From: JANNOG01 sp050329415 | GTDB lineage: Bacteria > Actinomycetota > Actinomycetes > Actinomycetales > JBBAYJ01 | Assembly (NCBI GenBank): GCA_050329415.1 | Contig: JBHJOS010000065.1 | Coordinates: 1 to 43,403 of the forward strand | Length of the DNA stretch: 43,403 nucleotides | Direction of reading: 5' to 3' | Shown: one piece after another, positions 8,037 through 15,830 of the stretch | Position numbering within the stretch: the first letter of the stretch is position 1 | How the letters are laid out: each line of letters starts with the position of its first letter | Position numbers and translations under genes: made by a program | Notes under the pieces: generated by a model | Seen by the model: only the letters and a program-made list of their open reading frames with translations | What the model was told of the DNA's origin: nothing | Database searches by the model: none

Positions 8037-9125
8037 GTGCCGGTCCACGGAGCGACCCACCGAACGACCCACCGAACGACCCACCGAGCGGGGGCCGTCT
8101 CCCTGGTCCGGCACCCGGCAGTGACCGCTGCCGGGTTCGCGGCGGTGGGTGCCGCCCTCCTGGCCACCGAGGGCCTGGCCGTCGTCGCGCCCGGCGACCC
8201 CACTCCGGTGGCGGCCCTGGTCGCCGTGGTGCTCGTCGCCGTCGGGAGCCCGCACGGCGCGATGGACCACGTCGCCCTGCTGGACGGCCGGGGGCGCGCC
8301 GGGGGTTCACGATGGCGCGCTGCGGTTCCGGATCTCCGCCTCGCCGCGGGCTACCTGGCCGTCGCGGGTGCTGCCCTGGTCGGGTACCTGGTGGCCCCCA
8401 CGGCGGGGTTCGCGCTGTTCCTGGTGCTGTCGGTGCTGCACTTCGGGGCCGGCGAGATCGGCTTCGCCGTCGAGCGCGGGGTCGCCCGCGGGTGGGCCGA
8501 CCCCCGGGGATGGGCGGCGGCACTCGGCGGCGGCGTGGTGGTCGTGGTCCCGCTGGCGTCGCCCGCGGCGGAAGCGGCGGTCGCAGCAGTCGATCCGCGC
8601 CTGATCCCGGTGTTGGCGCCGCTGCCCACGATCGCGGCGGCGGTCGCCGCCGCGACCGTCCTCGCGGTCGCGGGTTGCACGATCGCCGCGATCACCGGCC
8701 GGAACCGTGGCGCGGCACTGGTCGCGGCCGAGCTGACCGCCCTGCTCGCCCTCGCCTGGCTGGCACACCCCCTGCTGGCGTTCGGGGCCTACTTCGCGGG
8801 ATGGCACGCGCTGCGCCACCAGGCCCGTCTCGCCGATCTCGTCGCCGACGTCCCTTCCGGTCCCGGCGCTCGCACGACTGCCCCGGGGGCACTCGGCCGG
8901 GTCGCCCGCTCCGCCGTACCCGGCCTGCCCGCCACGGCGGTCGTCGTGGCGACCGCGGTGCCCCTCGTCATGTGGGGACAGAGCCTGCTCGGTGCCCTGC
9001 TCGCCCTGGTGTGGGCGCTCACCGTGCCCCACAGCACGGCGGTTGCCGTGATGGAGGTCCGCCGTCACCGGCGGGCTGCGGGCCCCCCTGTCCTCACTCG
9101 TGCGTCAGGACGCCCGGCCGCGTGA
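8037..9125 (+). CDS. blh: Brp/Blh-family beta-carotene 15,15'-dioxygenase
   Basis: A 362-residue polytopic membrane protein with about eight hydrophobic helices. The family cleaves beta-carotene into two retinals, the chromophore of microbial rhodopsins. Histidines expected to hold the iron centre are present: H73 and H78 in GSPHGAMDH, H135 in VLHFG, H257 and H261 in GWHALRH, and H332 in TVPHS. The N-terminus THRTTHRTTHRA is encoded by a 12-bp tandem repeat and precedes the first helix. Neither carotenoid synthesis genes nor a rhodopsin gene are in the window, so the physiological role is inferred. The 3' end overlaps the convergent DUF2236 remnant by 21 bp. Confidence 0.85.
   Translation: MPVHGATHRTTHRTTHRAGAVSLVRHPAVTAAGFAAVGAALLATEGLAVVAPGDPTPVAALVAVVLVAVGSPHGAMDHVALLDGRGRAGGSRWRAAVPDLRLAAGYLAVAGAALVGYLVAPTAGFALFLVLSVLHFGAGEIGFAVERGVARGWADPRGWAAALGGGVVVVVPLASPAAEAAVAAVDPRLIPVLAPLPTIAAAVAAATVLAVAGCTIAAITGRNRGAALVAAELTALLALAWLAHPLLAFGAYFAGWHALRHQARLADLVADVPSGPGARTTAPGALGRVARSAVPGLPATAVVVATAVPLVMWGQSLLGALLALVWALTVPHSTAVAVMEVRRHRRAAGPPVLTRASGRPAA
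8053..8088. repeat. 12-bp tandem repeat, three copies
   Basis: Three copies of cgacccaccgaa, the last ending in g, at the 5' end of the Brp/Blh gene. They encode a repeated THRT segment before the first membrane helix. Confidence 0.9.
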
Positions 9126-9491
9126 CTCGAGGCCCAGCCGCGCCCACGGCGGCAAGCTGCCGACGGCCAGGCCGGCCACGGTCGTCCATCCCAGCCGGGC
9201 GGGGGTGAGCGGCTCCACCCCGGCTGCCGCGCGCTGCGCCTGGCCGACCGTCCCGTACGGGGTGACGGCGACGTACTCGGCGGTCCGGGTCAGCCGTGGC
9301 CAGGGGTTGCGGCGGTAGTCCGACAGGGCGTCGAACCCGGCGACGGTGTCCGGGTGCAGGGACCGCTGAAGCAGGGCACGCAGGCCTGCGACGAAGCCGG
9401 CCGGCTCGTGCCCGACTCGCCAGGTGATGCTGCCGGGACCGAAGAGGCCGGGGTCGGCCGCCGGCGGGGGTGTCGGCACGCCTCCCAGCAT
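9105..9491 (-). pseudogene. DUF2236 (MpaB-like oxygenase) with internal deletion
   Basis: A 128-residue reading frame. Residues 12-90 match the start of DUF2236 proteins: GLFGPGSITWRV, LRALLQRSLHP with its conserved His, and the SDYRRNPWPRL / YVAVTPYGT region. The frame then jumps to LGWTTVAGLAVGSLPPWARLGL, which resembles the far C-terminal helix of the family. DUF2236 proteins are usually about 250-300 residues, so about half, including most of the presumed haem pocket, is missing while the frame stays open. I read it as an in-frame deletion derivative. Activity is unlikely; a short stable product cannot be excluded. The start ATG at 9491 is inferred from the family. Confidence 0.65.
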
Positions 9492-9534
9492 GACGGTGCG
9501 CTCGCCGGAGCTGCGCGGGGGGCACCATGGGGCC

Positions 9535-10278
9535 GTGGCCCGCGTCCTCGCCGTCGCCAACCTCAAGGGCGGGGTGGCCAAGACGACCACTGCGGCGGCG
9601 CTCGGGGCGGCATGGTCCGCCCAGGGGCGGCGGGTGCTGGCGGTCGACCTCGATCCACAGGGCTGCCTCACGTACGCCCTCGGCGTCGACCCGGCGGACG
9701 TGCGCTGGACGGTCGGGGACGTGCTCGCCGGGCGGGCCGTGGCGGGGGAGGCGGCGGTGGCGACCGCGGACGGTCCGCTGCTGCTGCCGGCGGATCTTCG
9801 CCTGGCGGAGGTCGAAGCCGAGCTGGCTGGCCAGCCCGGCCGGGAGCGGGTCCTCGTCCGGGCGCTGCAGCCCCTCGCGGACCGCGTGGACGACGTCGTC
9901 GTCGACTGCTCCCCGTCACTGGGCGTGACGACCGTGGCGGCGCTCGTCGCGGCGGACGCGTTGCTGGTCCCCATGACCCCGGACATGCTGGGCCACCGCG
10001 CCGTGGGGCAGATGCTCGACACCGTGGCGGACGTCCGGCGCTCGCTCAACCCCCGGCTGCGGGTGGCGGGGGTGCTGCCCACTGTCGTCGACCTGCGGAC
10101 CGCGCACGCCCGGGAGGTCGTCGCCGACCTCGCCGACCGGTTCGGGGTGGACGTACTGGAACCCGTCCCGCGGTCCGTGCGGGTGGCGGAGGCTGCGGCG
10201 CGGGGCCGCAGCGTCGTCACCGCGGCCCCGCGGTCGGCCGCGGCCGCGGCGTACCGCCGGATCGCGGCCAGGCTCTGA
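9535..10278 (+). CDS. ParA/Soj-like ATPase
   Basis: A 247-residue deviant Walker ATPase. The start MARVLAVANLKGGVAKTTTA contains the signature lysine K11 and the P-loop lysine K16, followed by AVDLDPQG (Walker A') and DDVVVDCSPSLG (Walker B). No parB or parS-like sequence lies nearby, so this is an orphan ParA, as is the syntenic Rv3213c beside rhlE in M. tuberculosis. Possible jobs are positioning a cargo protein or a cell-pole function; none is shown. The GTG at 9535 directly precedes the conserved N-terminus, and CACCAT six bases upstream may be a weak -10. Confidence 0.9.
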   Translation: MARVLAVANLKGGVAKTTTAAALGAAWSAQGRRVLAVDLDPQGCLTYALGVDPADVRWTVGDVLAGRAVAGEAAVATADGPLLLPADLRLAEVEAELAGQPGRERVLVRALQPLADRVDDVVVDCSPSLGVTTVAALVAADALLVPMTPDMLGHRAVGQMLDTVADVRRSLNPRLRVAGVLPTVVDLRTAHAREVVADLADRFGVDVLEPVPRSVRVAEAAARGRSVVTAAPRSAAAAAYRRIAARL

Positions 10279-10316
10279 TGCCGACGCCGGGGTGTGGCGG
10301 ACGAGTGGGACAGGGG

Positions 10317-12056
10317 TCAGACGGTGGCGTCCTGCGGGCGGGTGGCGGAGTCGGCCGCCGGGACCCCGGACGAACCCGGGGTGCCGTCACGTCCGCTGTC
10401 GGCAGGTCCTGCGGACTCGGCGGACTCGGCGGGCTCACCGGCACTCCGGCGACCCCGGCCACTGCGCCGCCGCCGACGCGGCTGCCCGGCGGCGGGACCG
10501 TCCGATGAGGAGACGCCCTCGCCCTCTCCCGGCAGGGTCTCGAGCGCGGCGGCGATCGTGAGCTCGGTCGAGGCCTCGACCGGGGCGCCGACGCCGGCTG
10601 CGCCCTCGGCCGCAGCGTCAGCCCCCGAGCGCCTGCGGCGCCGCCGCCGCCCGGTGTCACCCGATCCCTCGGTGGTCTCCTGGACCGCCGCCCGCCGGGG
10701 ACGCCGCTCGCCGGGCCGAGCCTCGGGGCCACCGGCCTCACCGGTCCGGCCGCCGTCCCCTCGCTTGCGCCGAGCCGCCTCGCCCTCGACGTCCTCGCGC
10801 TCCTCCGCTCCCAGGCCGGCCCGGGTCCTGGCGGTTCGCGGCAGCCGGCCGGTGGTGCCGGCCGGGATGCGGAGGTCGTCGAACAGGTGCGCCGAGGTGG
10901 AGTAGGTCTCCTCCGGCTCTCCCAGCCCCAGTTCGAGATCCCGGTCGATCACGTTCCACCGGACCATGTCCGCCCAGTCGACGAAGGTCACGGCGGTCCC
11001 GGTCGCCCCGGCGCGCCCGGTCCGGCCGATGCGGTGGAGGTAGGTGCGCGCGTCGTCCGGGCACTCGTGGTTGACGACATGCGTGACGTCCTCCACGTCG
11101 ATCCCCCGCGCCGCCACCTCGGTGGCGACGAGCACGTCGACCTTGCCGTTGCGGAAGGCCCGCAGCGCCTGCTCCCGGGCGCCCTGCCCGAGGTCGCCGT
11201 GGATCGCGGCAGCCGCGAAACCCCGGTCGACCAGGTCCTCGGCGATCCGTGACGCGCTGCGGCGGGTCCGGGTGAACACCATGGTGAGACCCCGGCCCTC
11301 GGCCTGCAGCAGCCGGGCCAGCACCTCGATCTTGTCCATGGTGTGACAGCGGTAGGCCCACTGCGTGATGGCACGGACCGTGGTCCCGGTGTCCGTCGGG
11401 TCGCCGGCCCGGATGTGGGTCGGATGACGCATGTACTGGCGACCCAGGGCCACCACCGCCGACGGCATGGTGGCGGAGAAGAGCATGGTCTGGCGGTCGG
11501 CTGGCGTCATCGTGATGATCTTCTCGACGTCGGGCAGGAACCCGAGGTCGAGCATCTCGTCCGCCTCGTCCAGCACCAGGATGCGGACCCTGGACAGGTC
11601 GAGCGCCCGGGACCGGGCGAGGTCGAGCAGCCGTCCGGGTGTTCCCACCACGATCTCGACGCCGGCTCGCAGCGCCTCGTGCTGGGGCTCGTAGGCACGG
11701 CCGCCGAAGATGGTGGTCACCCGCGCGCCGCGCTTGCGTGCCGCCAGGGTGAGATCGCCGGCCACCTGCAGCGCCAGCTCCCGGGTCGGGACCACCACGA
11801 GGGCCTGCGGGGCGCCCGGGACCGGAAGGTCGTCCCAGCCGGGGTCTCCAGGTCCCGCCACCCGCTGAACCAGCGGGATCCCGAACCCGAGCGTCTTGCC
11901 GGTGCCGGTCTTGGCCTGGCCGATGATGTCGTGGCCGGCAAGGGCGACGGGCAGGGTCATCGCCTGGATGGGGAAGGGATGGGTGATGCCGGCCCCCGCG
12001 AGGGCCGCGGCGATGTCGGGCGCCACCCCGTGCTCGGTGAAAGTCTCAGTCGTCAC
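10317..12056 (-). CDS. rhlE: DEAD-box ATP-dependent RNA helicase RhlE-like
   Basis: A 579-residue protein. Residues 1-390 form the two RecA domains: Q motif with FPIQAMTLPVAL, motif I AKTGTGKT, PTRELALQ, TPGRLLDL, DEAD in VLDEADEMLD, SATMP, the helicase C motif VLVATEVAARGIDV and HRIGRTGRAG. The last 190 residues are a basic, disordered tail with RRRRRRSGAD and Arg/Ser/Gly-rich blocks, likely to bind RNA. Known relatives unwind structured RNA in ribosome assembly and mRNA decay. The GTG at 12056 is preceded by a TACCCT hexamer nine bases away. It is convergent with the ParA-like gene (38-bp gap) and divergent from the ferritin-like gene. Confidence 0.94.
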   Translation of the reverse strand: MTTETFTEHGVAPDIAAALAGAGITHPFPIQAMTLPVALAGHDIIGQAKTGTGKTLGFGIPLVQRVAGPGDPGWDDLPVPGAPQALVVVPTRELALQVAGDLTLAARKRGARVTTIFGGRAYEPQHEALRAGVEIVVGTPGRLLDLARSRALDLSRVRILVLDEADEMLDLGFLPDVEKIITMTPADRQTMLFSATMPSAVVALGRQYMRHPTHIRAGDPTDTGTTVRAITQWAYRCHTMDKIEVLARLLQAEGRGLTMVFTRTRRSASRIAEDLVDRGFAAAAIHGDLGQGAREQALRAFRNGKVDVLVATEVAARGIDVEDVTHVVNHECPDDARTYLHRIGRTGRAGATGTAVTFVDWADMVRWNVIDRDLELGLGEPEETYSTSAHLFDDLRIPAGTTGRLPRTARTRAGLGAEEREDVEGEAARRKRGDGGRTGEAGGPEARPGERRPRRAAVQETTEGSGDTGRRRRRRRSGADAAAEGAAGVGAPVEASTELTIAAALETLPGEGEGVSSSDGPAAGQPRRRRRSGRGRRSAGEPAESAESAGPADSGRDGTPGSSGVPAADSATRPQDATV

Positions 12057-12091
12057 TAGGGACCCAGGGTAGGCCCCCGTAGGCTGCTCGC
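12057..12091. promoter_or_regulatory. 35-bp divergent promoter between rhlE and ferritin-like gene
   Basis: Only 35 bp separate two divergent GTG start codons. On the minus strand TACCCT occupies 12066-12071 (nine bases from the rhlE start). On the plus strand TAGGCT occupies 12080-12085 (six bases from the start at 12092). Both promoters must place their upstream contacts inside the opposite gene. Confidence 0.6.
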
Positions 12092-12751
12092 GTGCCGGAG
12101 CCCGCCGCCGACGACGTCATCGACCTCCTGGCCGCGGTCGCGTACACCGAACTTAGTGCGACATCGCGGTTGGCGTGTGACGCGGAACACGCTCCGGGGC
12201 TGGCCGAGCGGGTCGCGCTCACCGACCTGGCCGTCGTCGAGCACGAGCACTACCGCCGGCTCGTCACCCGCATCGAGGAACTCGGCGGCTCGCCGCTGGA
12301 CGCGATGGCGCCGTTCGTGGCGCCGGTGGACGCCTTCCACGACCGCACCCGTCCCGAGGACTGGTGGGAGCGCCTGGTGAAGGCCTACGTCGGGGACGGC
12401 ATCGGCTCCGACTTCTACCGTGAGGTCGCCGGTTTCGTCGACGAGCGGACGCGGGACCTCGTGGCGCACGTGGCCGGCGACCGCGGCCGGGGCCAGGTGC
12501 TCGCCGCTCGCGTCCGCGGGGCGATCTCGGACGACGCCCGACTGGCGGGGCGGCTCGCCCTCTGGGCCCGTCGGCTGGTCGGCGAGGCGTTGTCGCAGGC
12601 TCACCGGGTCGTGGTGGACCGGCCCGCCCTCGCCCGCCTGGTCGTCGGCGCGGACGGCTCGGGTGCCGACTTGGCGGAGGTGGGCCGGATGATGTCGCGG
12701 CTGACGGACCGCCACGCGGAGCGGATGCGCGACCTCGGACTCTCGGGCTGA
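12092..12751 (+). CDS. Ferritin-like di-iron fold protein (Rv3210c-like)
   Basis: A 219-residue, mostly helical protein. Metal-ligand-like residues are seen in AYTELSA (Glu), VVEHEHYRRL (ExxH pattern) and, in later helices, FYREVAGF and AEVGRM. Actinobacterial homologues next to rhlE are annotated as ferritin-like or MiaE-like tRNA hydroxylase relatives; neither activity is shown for this locus. Leaderless start: TAGGCT ends six bases before the GTG. A strong stem-loop terminator follows the stop. Confidence 0.75.
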   Translation: MPEPAADDVIDLLAAVAYTELSATSRLACDAEHAPGLAERVALTDLAVVEHEHYRRLVTRIEELGGSPLDAMAPFVAPVDAFHDRTRPEDWWERLVKAYVGDGIGSDFYREVAGFVDERTRDLVAHVAGDRGRGQVLAARVRGAISDDARLAGRLALWARRLVGEALSQAHRVVVDRPALARLVVGADGSGADLAEVGRMMSRLTDRHAERMRDLGLSG

Positions 12752-12767
12752 CCCGCTGGCACGTCGG

Positions 12768-12800
12768 GAGGCCCGGTCGGCGGGGTGCCGACCGGGCCTC
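12768..12800. terminator. Bidirectional stem-loop terminator
   Basis: A perfect 14-bp inverted repeat, gaggcccggtcggc paired with its complement, with a GGGGT loop. It lies between the convergent ferritin-like and GlsB genes. There is no T-run, as is usual in actinobacteria, so termination is inferred from structure and position. Confidence 0.8.
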
Positions 12801-12829
12801 GGGGACGTGGGGGTGAGGGACGGGGAGGG

Positions 12830-13114
12830 TCAGCGGGTGACGGACCGGCTGGAGCGGCCGCCCCGGAAGGCCCCCGCGACGATGGCCACGCCGATGACGG
12901 CGAGGACCACCTGGACGACGAGTTCGAGGAAGCTGAACCCGTCGGTGTCGATGCCCAGGGCCTGGGCGAGGAATGTACCGAGGATGGCCGCCACGATTCC
13001 GACGACGATGGTGAGGAGCCAGCCGATGGGCTGCTTCCCGGGGAGGACGAGTCGACCGAGGGCACCGATGATGGCGCCCACGATGATTGCGGTGATGATC
13101 CCTTCGACGGTCAC
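12830..13114 (-). CDS. GlsB/YeaQ/YmgE-family stress membrane protein, copy 1
   Basis: A 94-residue, very hydrophobic protein with three membrane helices. The family motif GxxxGxLGRLxxPGKQPIG is clear, followed by LLTIVVGIVAAILGTFLA. The family is associated with transglycosylase-associated stress response, but its mechanism is unknown. The GTG at 13114 is chosen because it begins right at the first helix and has GGGGGAG nine bases upstream; the longer ATG at 13150 adds 12 polar residues. It follows a paralogue by 57 bp and is probably the last gene of the DUF3107 operon. Confidence 0.88.
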   Translation of the reverse strand: MTVEGIITAIIVGAIIGALGRLVLPGKQPIGWLLTIVVGIVAAILGTFLAQALGIDTDGFSFLELVVQVVLAVIGVAIVAGAFRGGRSSRSVTR

Positions 13115-13171
13115 ACGGCGAGACTCCCCCCGGCTCGGGGGCACCGCCATCCGAGGCGTGTCGCGGCGGAC

Positions 13172-13438
13172 TCAGCTACGGCGGCTGAGGCCCCCGACGA
13201 CGGCCACCCCGACCGCGGCGACGAGCACCTGGACCCCGAAGACCGGCCACTCGAAGCCACCGTCGCCGCTGCCGATGCCCGCGGCGTCCGCCACCACCCC
13301 GCCGAGGATCGCGGCGAGGATGCCCACCACGATCGTGAGCAGGCACCCGATGGGCTGACGGCCGGGGACCAGCAGCCGACCGAGCAGACCGAGGACGAGC
13401 CCGACGACGATCGCGCTGACGAGGCCCTCGATGCTCAC
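13172..13438 (-). CDS. GlsB/YeaQ/YmgE-family stress membrane protein, copy 2
   Basis: An 88-residue paralogue of the next gene, sharing the LGRLLVPGRQPIGCLLTIVVGILAAILGG core and a third C-terminal helix. It begins seven bases after the DUF3107 stop codon, which indicates translational coupling in one operon. The pair looks like a tandem duplication, most similar in the first two helices and divergent in the linker (GIGSGDGGFEW here against GIDTDGFSF in copy 1). Confidence 0.88.
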   Translation of the reverse strand: MSIEGLVSAIVVGLVLGLLGRLLVPGRQPIGCLLTIVVGILAAILGGVVADAAGIGSGDGGFEWPVFGVQVLVAAVGVAVVGGLSRRS

Positions 13439-13445
13439 GGTGGGC

Positions 13446-13670
13446 TCACACCGCCCCGAAACCGACCCGGCGCACCTCGGCCGGGCCGAGCTCGAGGTAG
13501 GCGAGGGCCTCGATCGGGACGTGCACCGAGCGCCCGCGCTCGTCCGTCAGCGAGAGGACCCCGCCGTCGGCCACCGCCTGGGACACGGTCTCCTGGACCT
13601 CCTCGGGGGTCTGCGTGGACTCCAGCACGAGTTCGCGCGAAGAGTTCCGAACGCCGATCTTGATCTCCAC
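13446..13670 (-). CDS. DUF3107 protein (Rv3208A/TB9.4-like)
   Basis: A 74-residue protein starting VEIKIGVRNSSRELVLES, with a conserved TPEEV and GRSVHVPIEALAYLELG. It matches the small DUF3107 family found next to a TetR gene throughout actinobacteria; the function is unknown. The GTG at 13670 is preceded by TAGCCT with seven bases between, so the transcript is expected to be leaderless. It heads an operon with the two GlsB-like genes. Confidence 0.85.
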   Translation of the reverse strand: MEIKIGVRNSSRELVLESTQTPEEVQETVSQAVADGGVLSLTDERGRSVHVPIEALAYLELGPAEVRRVGFGAV

Positions 13671-13677
13671 GACCGAC

Positions 13678-13683
13678 AGGCTA
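13678..13683 (-). promoter_or_regulatory. -10 hexamer TAGCCT of DUF3107, overlapping tetR stop codon
   Basis: The hexamer read on the minus strand begins with the TAG that is also the stop codon of the upstream TetR gene (13681-13683). It ends seven bases before the DUF3107 GTG. Confidence 0.6.
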
Positions 13684-14361
13684 TCCCGCACCGCCGGGTG
13701 CCCCGTCCGGACCCGCTGACGGCGGGGTCCCGTGTCCGGTCGCGGGGAAGCCGCGCACGCCGCGCCACGACAGCCGGGCGACCAGGGCGGCGGCCTGCTC
13801 GCGCGGGATCGTCCGGCCGGCGGCCAGCCAGGCCCGGGCCGCGACCTGGGCCTGGCCGGTCATGGCCACGCCCAGCAGCCACGCCTGGTCGGCGGTGAGG
13901 TCGGTGTCGGCTGCGATGACTCCGGCCGTGGCGGCGGCGATCTCGGCGGTGGCCCGGTCGACCCGCCGGCGCACCGCGGCGTCGGCGATCAGGTCGGACT
14001 CGAAGACCAGGCGGAAGGTCTCCTCCTCGCGGTCCACGAACTCGAAGAAGGCCGCCATGACCGCCTGCACCCGGTCCCGGTTGACGGCCGTCGAGGCCAG
14101 GGCGGAGTTGACGACCCGCACCATCTCCGCGAGCTGCTCGTCGAGCAGGGCCAGGTAGAGGTCCAGCTTGCCCTCGAAGTGCTGGTAGAGCACCGGCTTG
14201 GACACCCGGGCCCGCTCGGCGATGTCCCCCATGGCCGTCGCGTGGTAGCCCCGCTCGACGAACACCCGGCGGGCGGCCGAGAGCAGCTGCTGCCGGCGCT
14301 CGGGACGGGCCAGGCGCACCCCCTCGGACCCGGGAGCGCTCACGCGATCGGCGGCGGTCAT
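13681..14361 (-). CDS. TetR/AcrR-family transcriptional regulator (Rv3208-like)
   Basis: A 226-residue repressor-type protein. The helix-turn-helix lies at about 20-65 (RRVFVERGYHATAMGDIAERARVSKPVLYQHFEGK, here paraphrased by its ends RRVFVERGY and VLYQHF). A C-terminal ligand domain includes FEFVDREEETFRLVFESDL. Synteny with Rv3208/Rv3208A supports the assignment; its targets are unknown. The ATG at 14361 has TACCCT six bases upstream and no Shine-Dalgarno sequence. The neighbouring DUF3107 gene has its own promoter inside the end of this one. Confidence 0.92.
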   Translation of the reverse strand: MTAADRVSAPGSEGVRLARPERRQQLLSAARRVFVERGYHATAMGDIAERARVSKPVLYQHFEGKLDLYLALLDEQLAEMVRVVNSALASTAVNRDRVQAVMAAFFEFVDREEETFRLVFESDLIADAAVRRRVDRATAEIAAATAGVIAADTDLTADQAWLLGVAMTGQAQVAARAWLAAGRTIPREQAAALVARLSWRGVRGFPATGHGTPPSAGPDGAPGGAG

Positions 14362-14367
14362 CGGGGG

Positions 14368-14373
14368 AGGGTA
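14368..14373 (-). promoter_or_regulatory. -10 hexamer TACCCT, leaderless start of tetR-family gene
   Basis: TACCCT on the minus strand, six bases before the ATG at 14361. The spacer is all C and G. Confidence 0.6.
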
Positions 14374-14505
14374 ACCGGGCGCCCGGAGCCGCCCGGTCCC
14401 GGAGCCCCGCCTTCTCCGCGGGCACGCCCCCCGGAACACCTCGCCGGGGCGCCGGGTTGACCCGGAGTGACGCTTCCTGACATTTCCCGGCCGCTGGAGG
14501 TCGCC

Positions 14506-15711
14506 GTGCCCGCCCTGCCCCCGCTCGTCGAACCCGCCGCCGAGCTCACCGTCGGCGAGGTCCGCCGCTACTCTCGGCACCTCATCATCCCGGACGTCGC
14601 GATGGCTGGGCAGAAGCGGCTCAAGAACGCCCGGGTGCTCGTCGTCGGGGCGGGCGGGCTGGGCAGCCCGGCCCTGCTGTACCTCGCCGCGGCCGGGGTG
14701 GGCACCCTGGGGATCGTCGATGACGACGTCGTCGACGAGTCCAACCTCCAGCGCCAGGTCATCCACGGCCAGTCCGACGTCGGCCGCCCCAAGGCCGCGA
14801 GCGCCCGGGACTCGGTCCGCGAGGTCAACCCCCACGTCGGGGTCCGCCTGCACGAGGTCCGCCTGACGTCGGAGAACGCGCTCGACGTGATCCGCGACTA
14901 CGACCTCGTGGTCGACGGCACCGACAACTTCGCCACCCGCTACCTCGTCAACGACGCCTGTGTGCTGCTCGGCACACCCTACGTGTGGGGGTCGATCTAC
15001 CGCTTCGAGGGCCAGGTCAGCGTGTTCTGGGCCGACCCGCCGGCGGCCCGCGACGGCTCCCCGGTCGAGGGTGTCCAGTACCGCGACCTCTACCCCGAGC
15101 CCCCGCCGCCCGGGATGGTGCCGAGCTGCGCCGAGGGCGGCGTGCTCGGGGTGCTCTGCGCCGCGATCGGCTCCGTCATGGTCGCCGAGGCGATCAAGCT
15201 GATCACGGGGATCGGGGACCCGCTGCTGGGCCGGCTACTGGTGTTCGACGCCCTGGAGATGTCGTGGCGCGAGGTGCGCGTCCGCAGGGACCCGGCCGGT
15301 GAGCCGGTGACGGGGCTCATCGACTACGACGCCTTCTGCGGTGCCGTCAGCACGGCGGCCGCGGACGCGGCCCGCGACGCCACGATCGGCGTCACGGACC
15401 TGGCCCGGATGCTCGAGGCCCGCGAGCGTGGCGAGGACGACTTCGTCCTGGTCGACGTCCGGGAGCCGGCCGAGTACGAGATCGTCAGCATCCCCGGCGC
15501 CACGCTGATCCCGAAGGGGCGGTTCGAGTCGGGTGAGGCGCTGGCCGAACTGCCGACCGACCGGCGGGTGGTGCTGCACTGCAAGTCCGGTGGCCGCTCC
15601 GCCGAGGTGCTCGCCATCCTCAAGGGCGCCGGGTTCGCCGACGCCGTCCATGTCGGTGGCGGCGTCACGGCCTGGGTGAGTCAGATCGAGCCGGACAAGC
15701 CCAGCTACTGA
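14506..15711 (+). CDS. moeZ: MoeZ: adenylyltransferase/sulfurtransferase
   Basis: A 401-residue two-domain protein. The ThiF/MoeB-type E1 domain has VLVVGAGGLGSP, DESNLQRQV and GTDNFATRYLVND. The rhodanese domain carries the persulfide-forming C359 in HCKSGGRS. In actinobacteria MoeZ adenylates and thiolates sulfur-carrier proteins (MoaD and CysO types) for molybdopterin, cysteine and thio-metabolites. GTG at 14506 is chosen: GGAGG lies five bases before it, and the next residues PALPPLVEP match the usual MoeZ N-terminus. A GTG at 14467 would add 13 residues. TTGACC at 14457 with GACATT 16 bases on is a possible promoter placing transcription start before that Shine-Dalgarno. Confidence 0.93.
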   Translation: MPALPPLVEPAAELTVGEVRRYSRHLIIPDVAMAGQKRLKNARVLVVGAGGLGSPALLYLAAAGVGTLGIVDDDVVDESNLQRQVIHGQSDVGRPKAASARDSVREVNPHVGVRLHEVRLTSENALDVIRDYDLVVDGTDNFATRYLVNDACVLLGTPYVWGSIYRFEGQVSVFWADPPAARDGSPVEGVQYRDLYPEPPPPGMVPSCAEGGVLGVLCAAIGSVMVAEAIKLITGIGDPLLGRLLVFDALEMSWREVRVRRDPAGEPVTGLIDYDAFCGAVSTAAADAARDATIGVTDLARMLEARERGEDDFVLVDVREPAEYEIVSIPGATLIPKGRFESGEALAELPTDRRVVLHCKSGGRSAEVLAILKGAGFADAVHVGGGVTAWVSQIEPDKPSY

Positions 15712-15830
15712 GCGCATCGGGGCGGACATGCCACCCCCGGCAAACTGTTCGGACCACGGTGCAACCTGACCATGAGCCGGCGGGTGTTCATGAGGTGAAT
15801 TCGACTCCACGCCCTTTCCGGACCCACGCC
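15712..15830. other. Intergenic region, nothing recognised
   Basis: 119 bp between moeZ and the lipoprotein gene, visibly less G+C-rich than its surroundings. I see no RNA gene, clear promoter or terminator in it. It is the left border of the insert that interrupts the conserved gene block. Confidence 0.4.

Noticed and set aside
8053..8088. Short direct repeats as a CRISPR array
   Set aside because: The repeats are contiguous without spacers and lie inside a coding frame. The same applies to the repeats at 15933 and 4726.
14467..14505. GTG at 14467 as the moeZ start
   Set aside because: The GTG at 14506 has GGAGG at the right distance and matches the family N-terminus; the earlier one would lie inside the proposed promoter.
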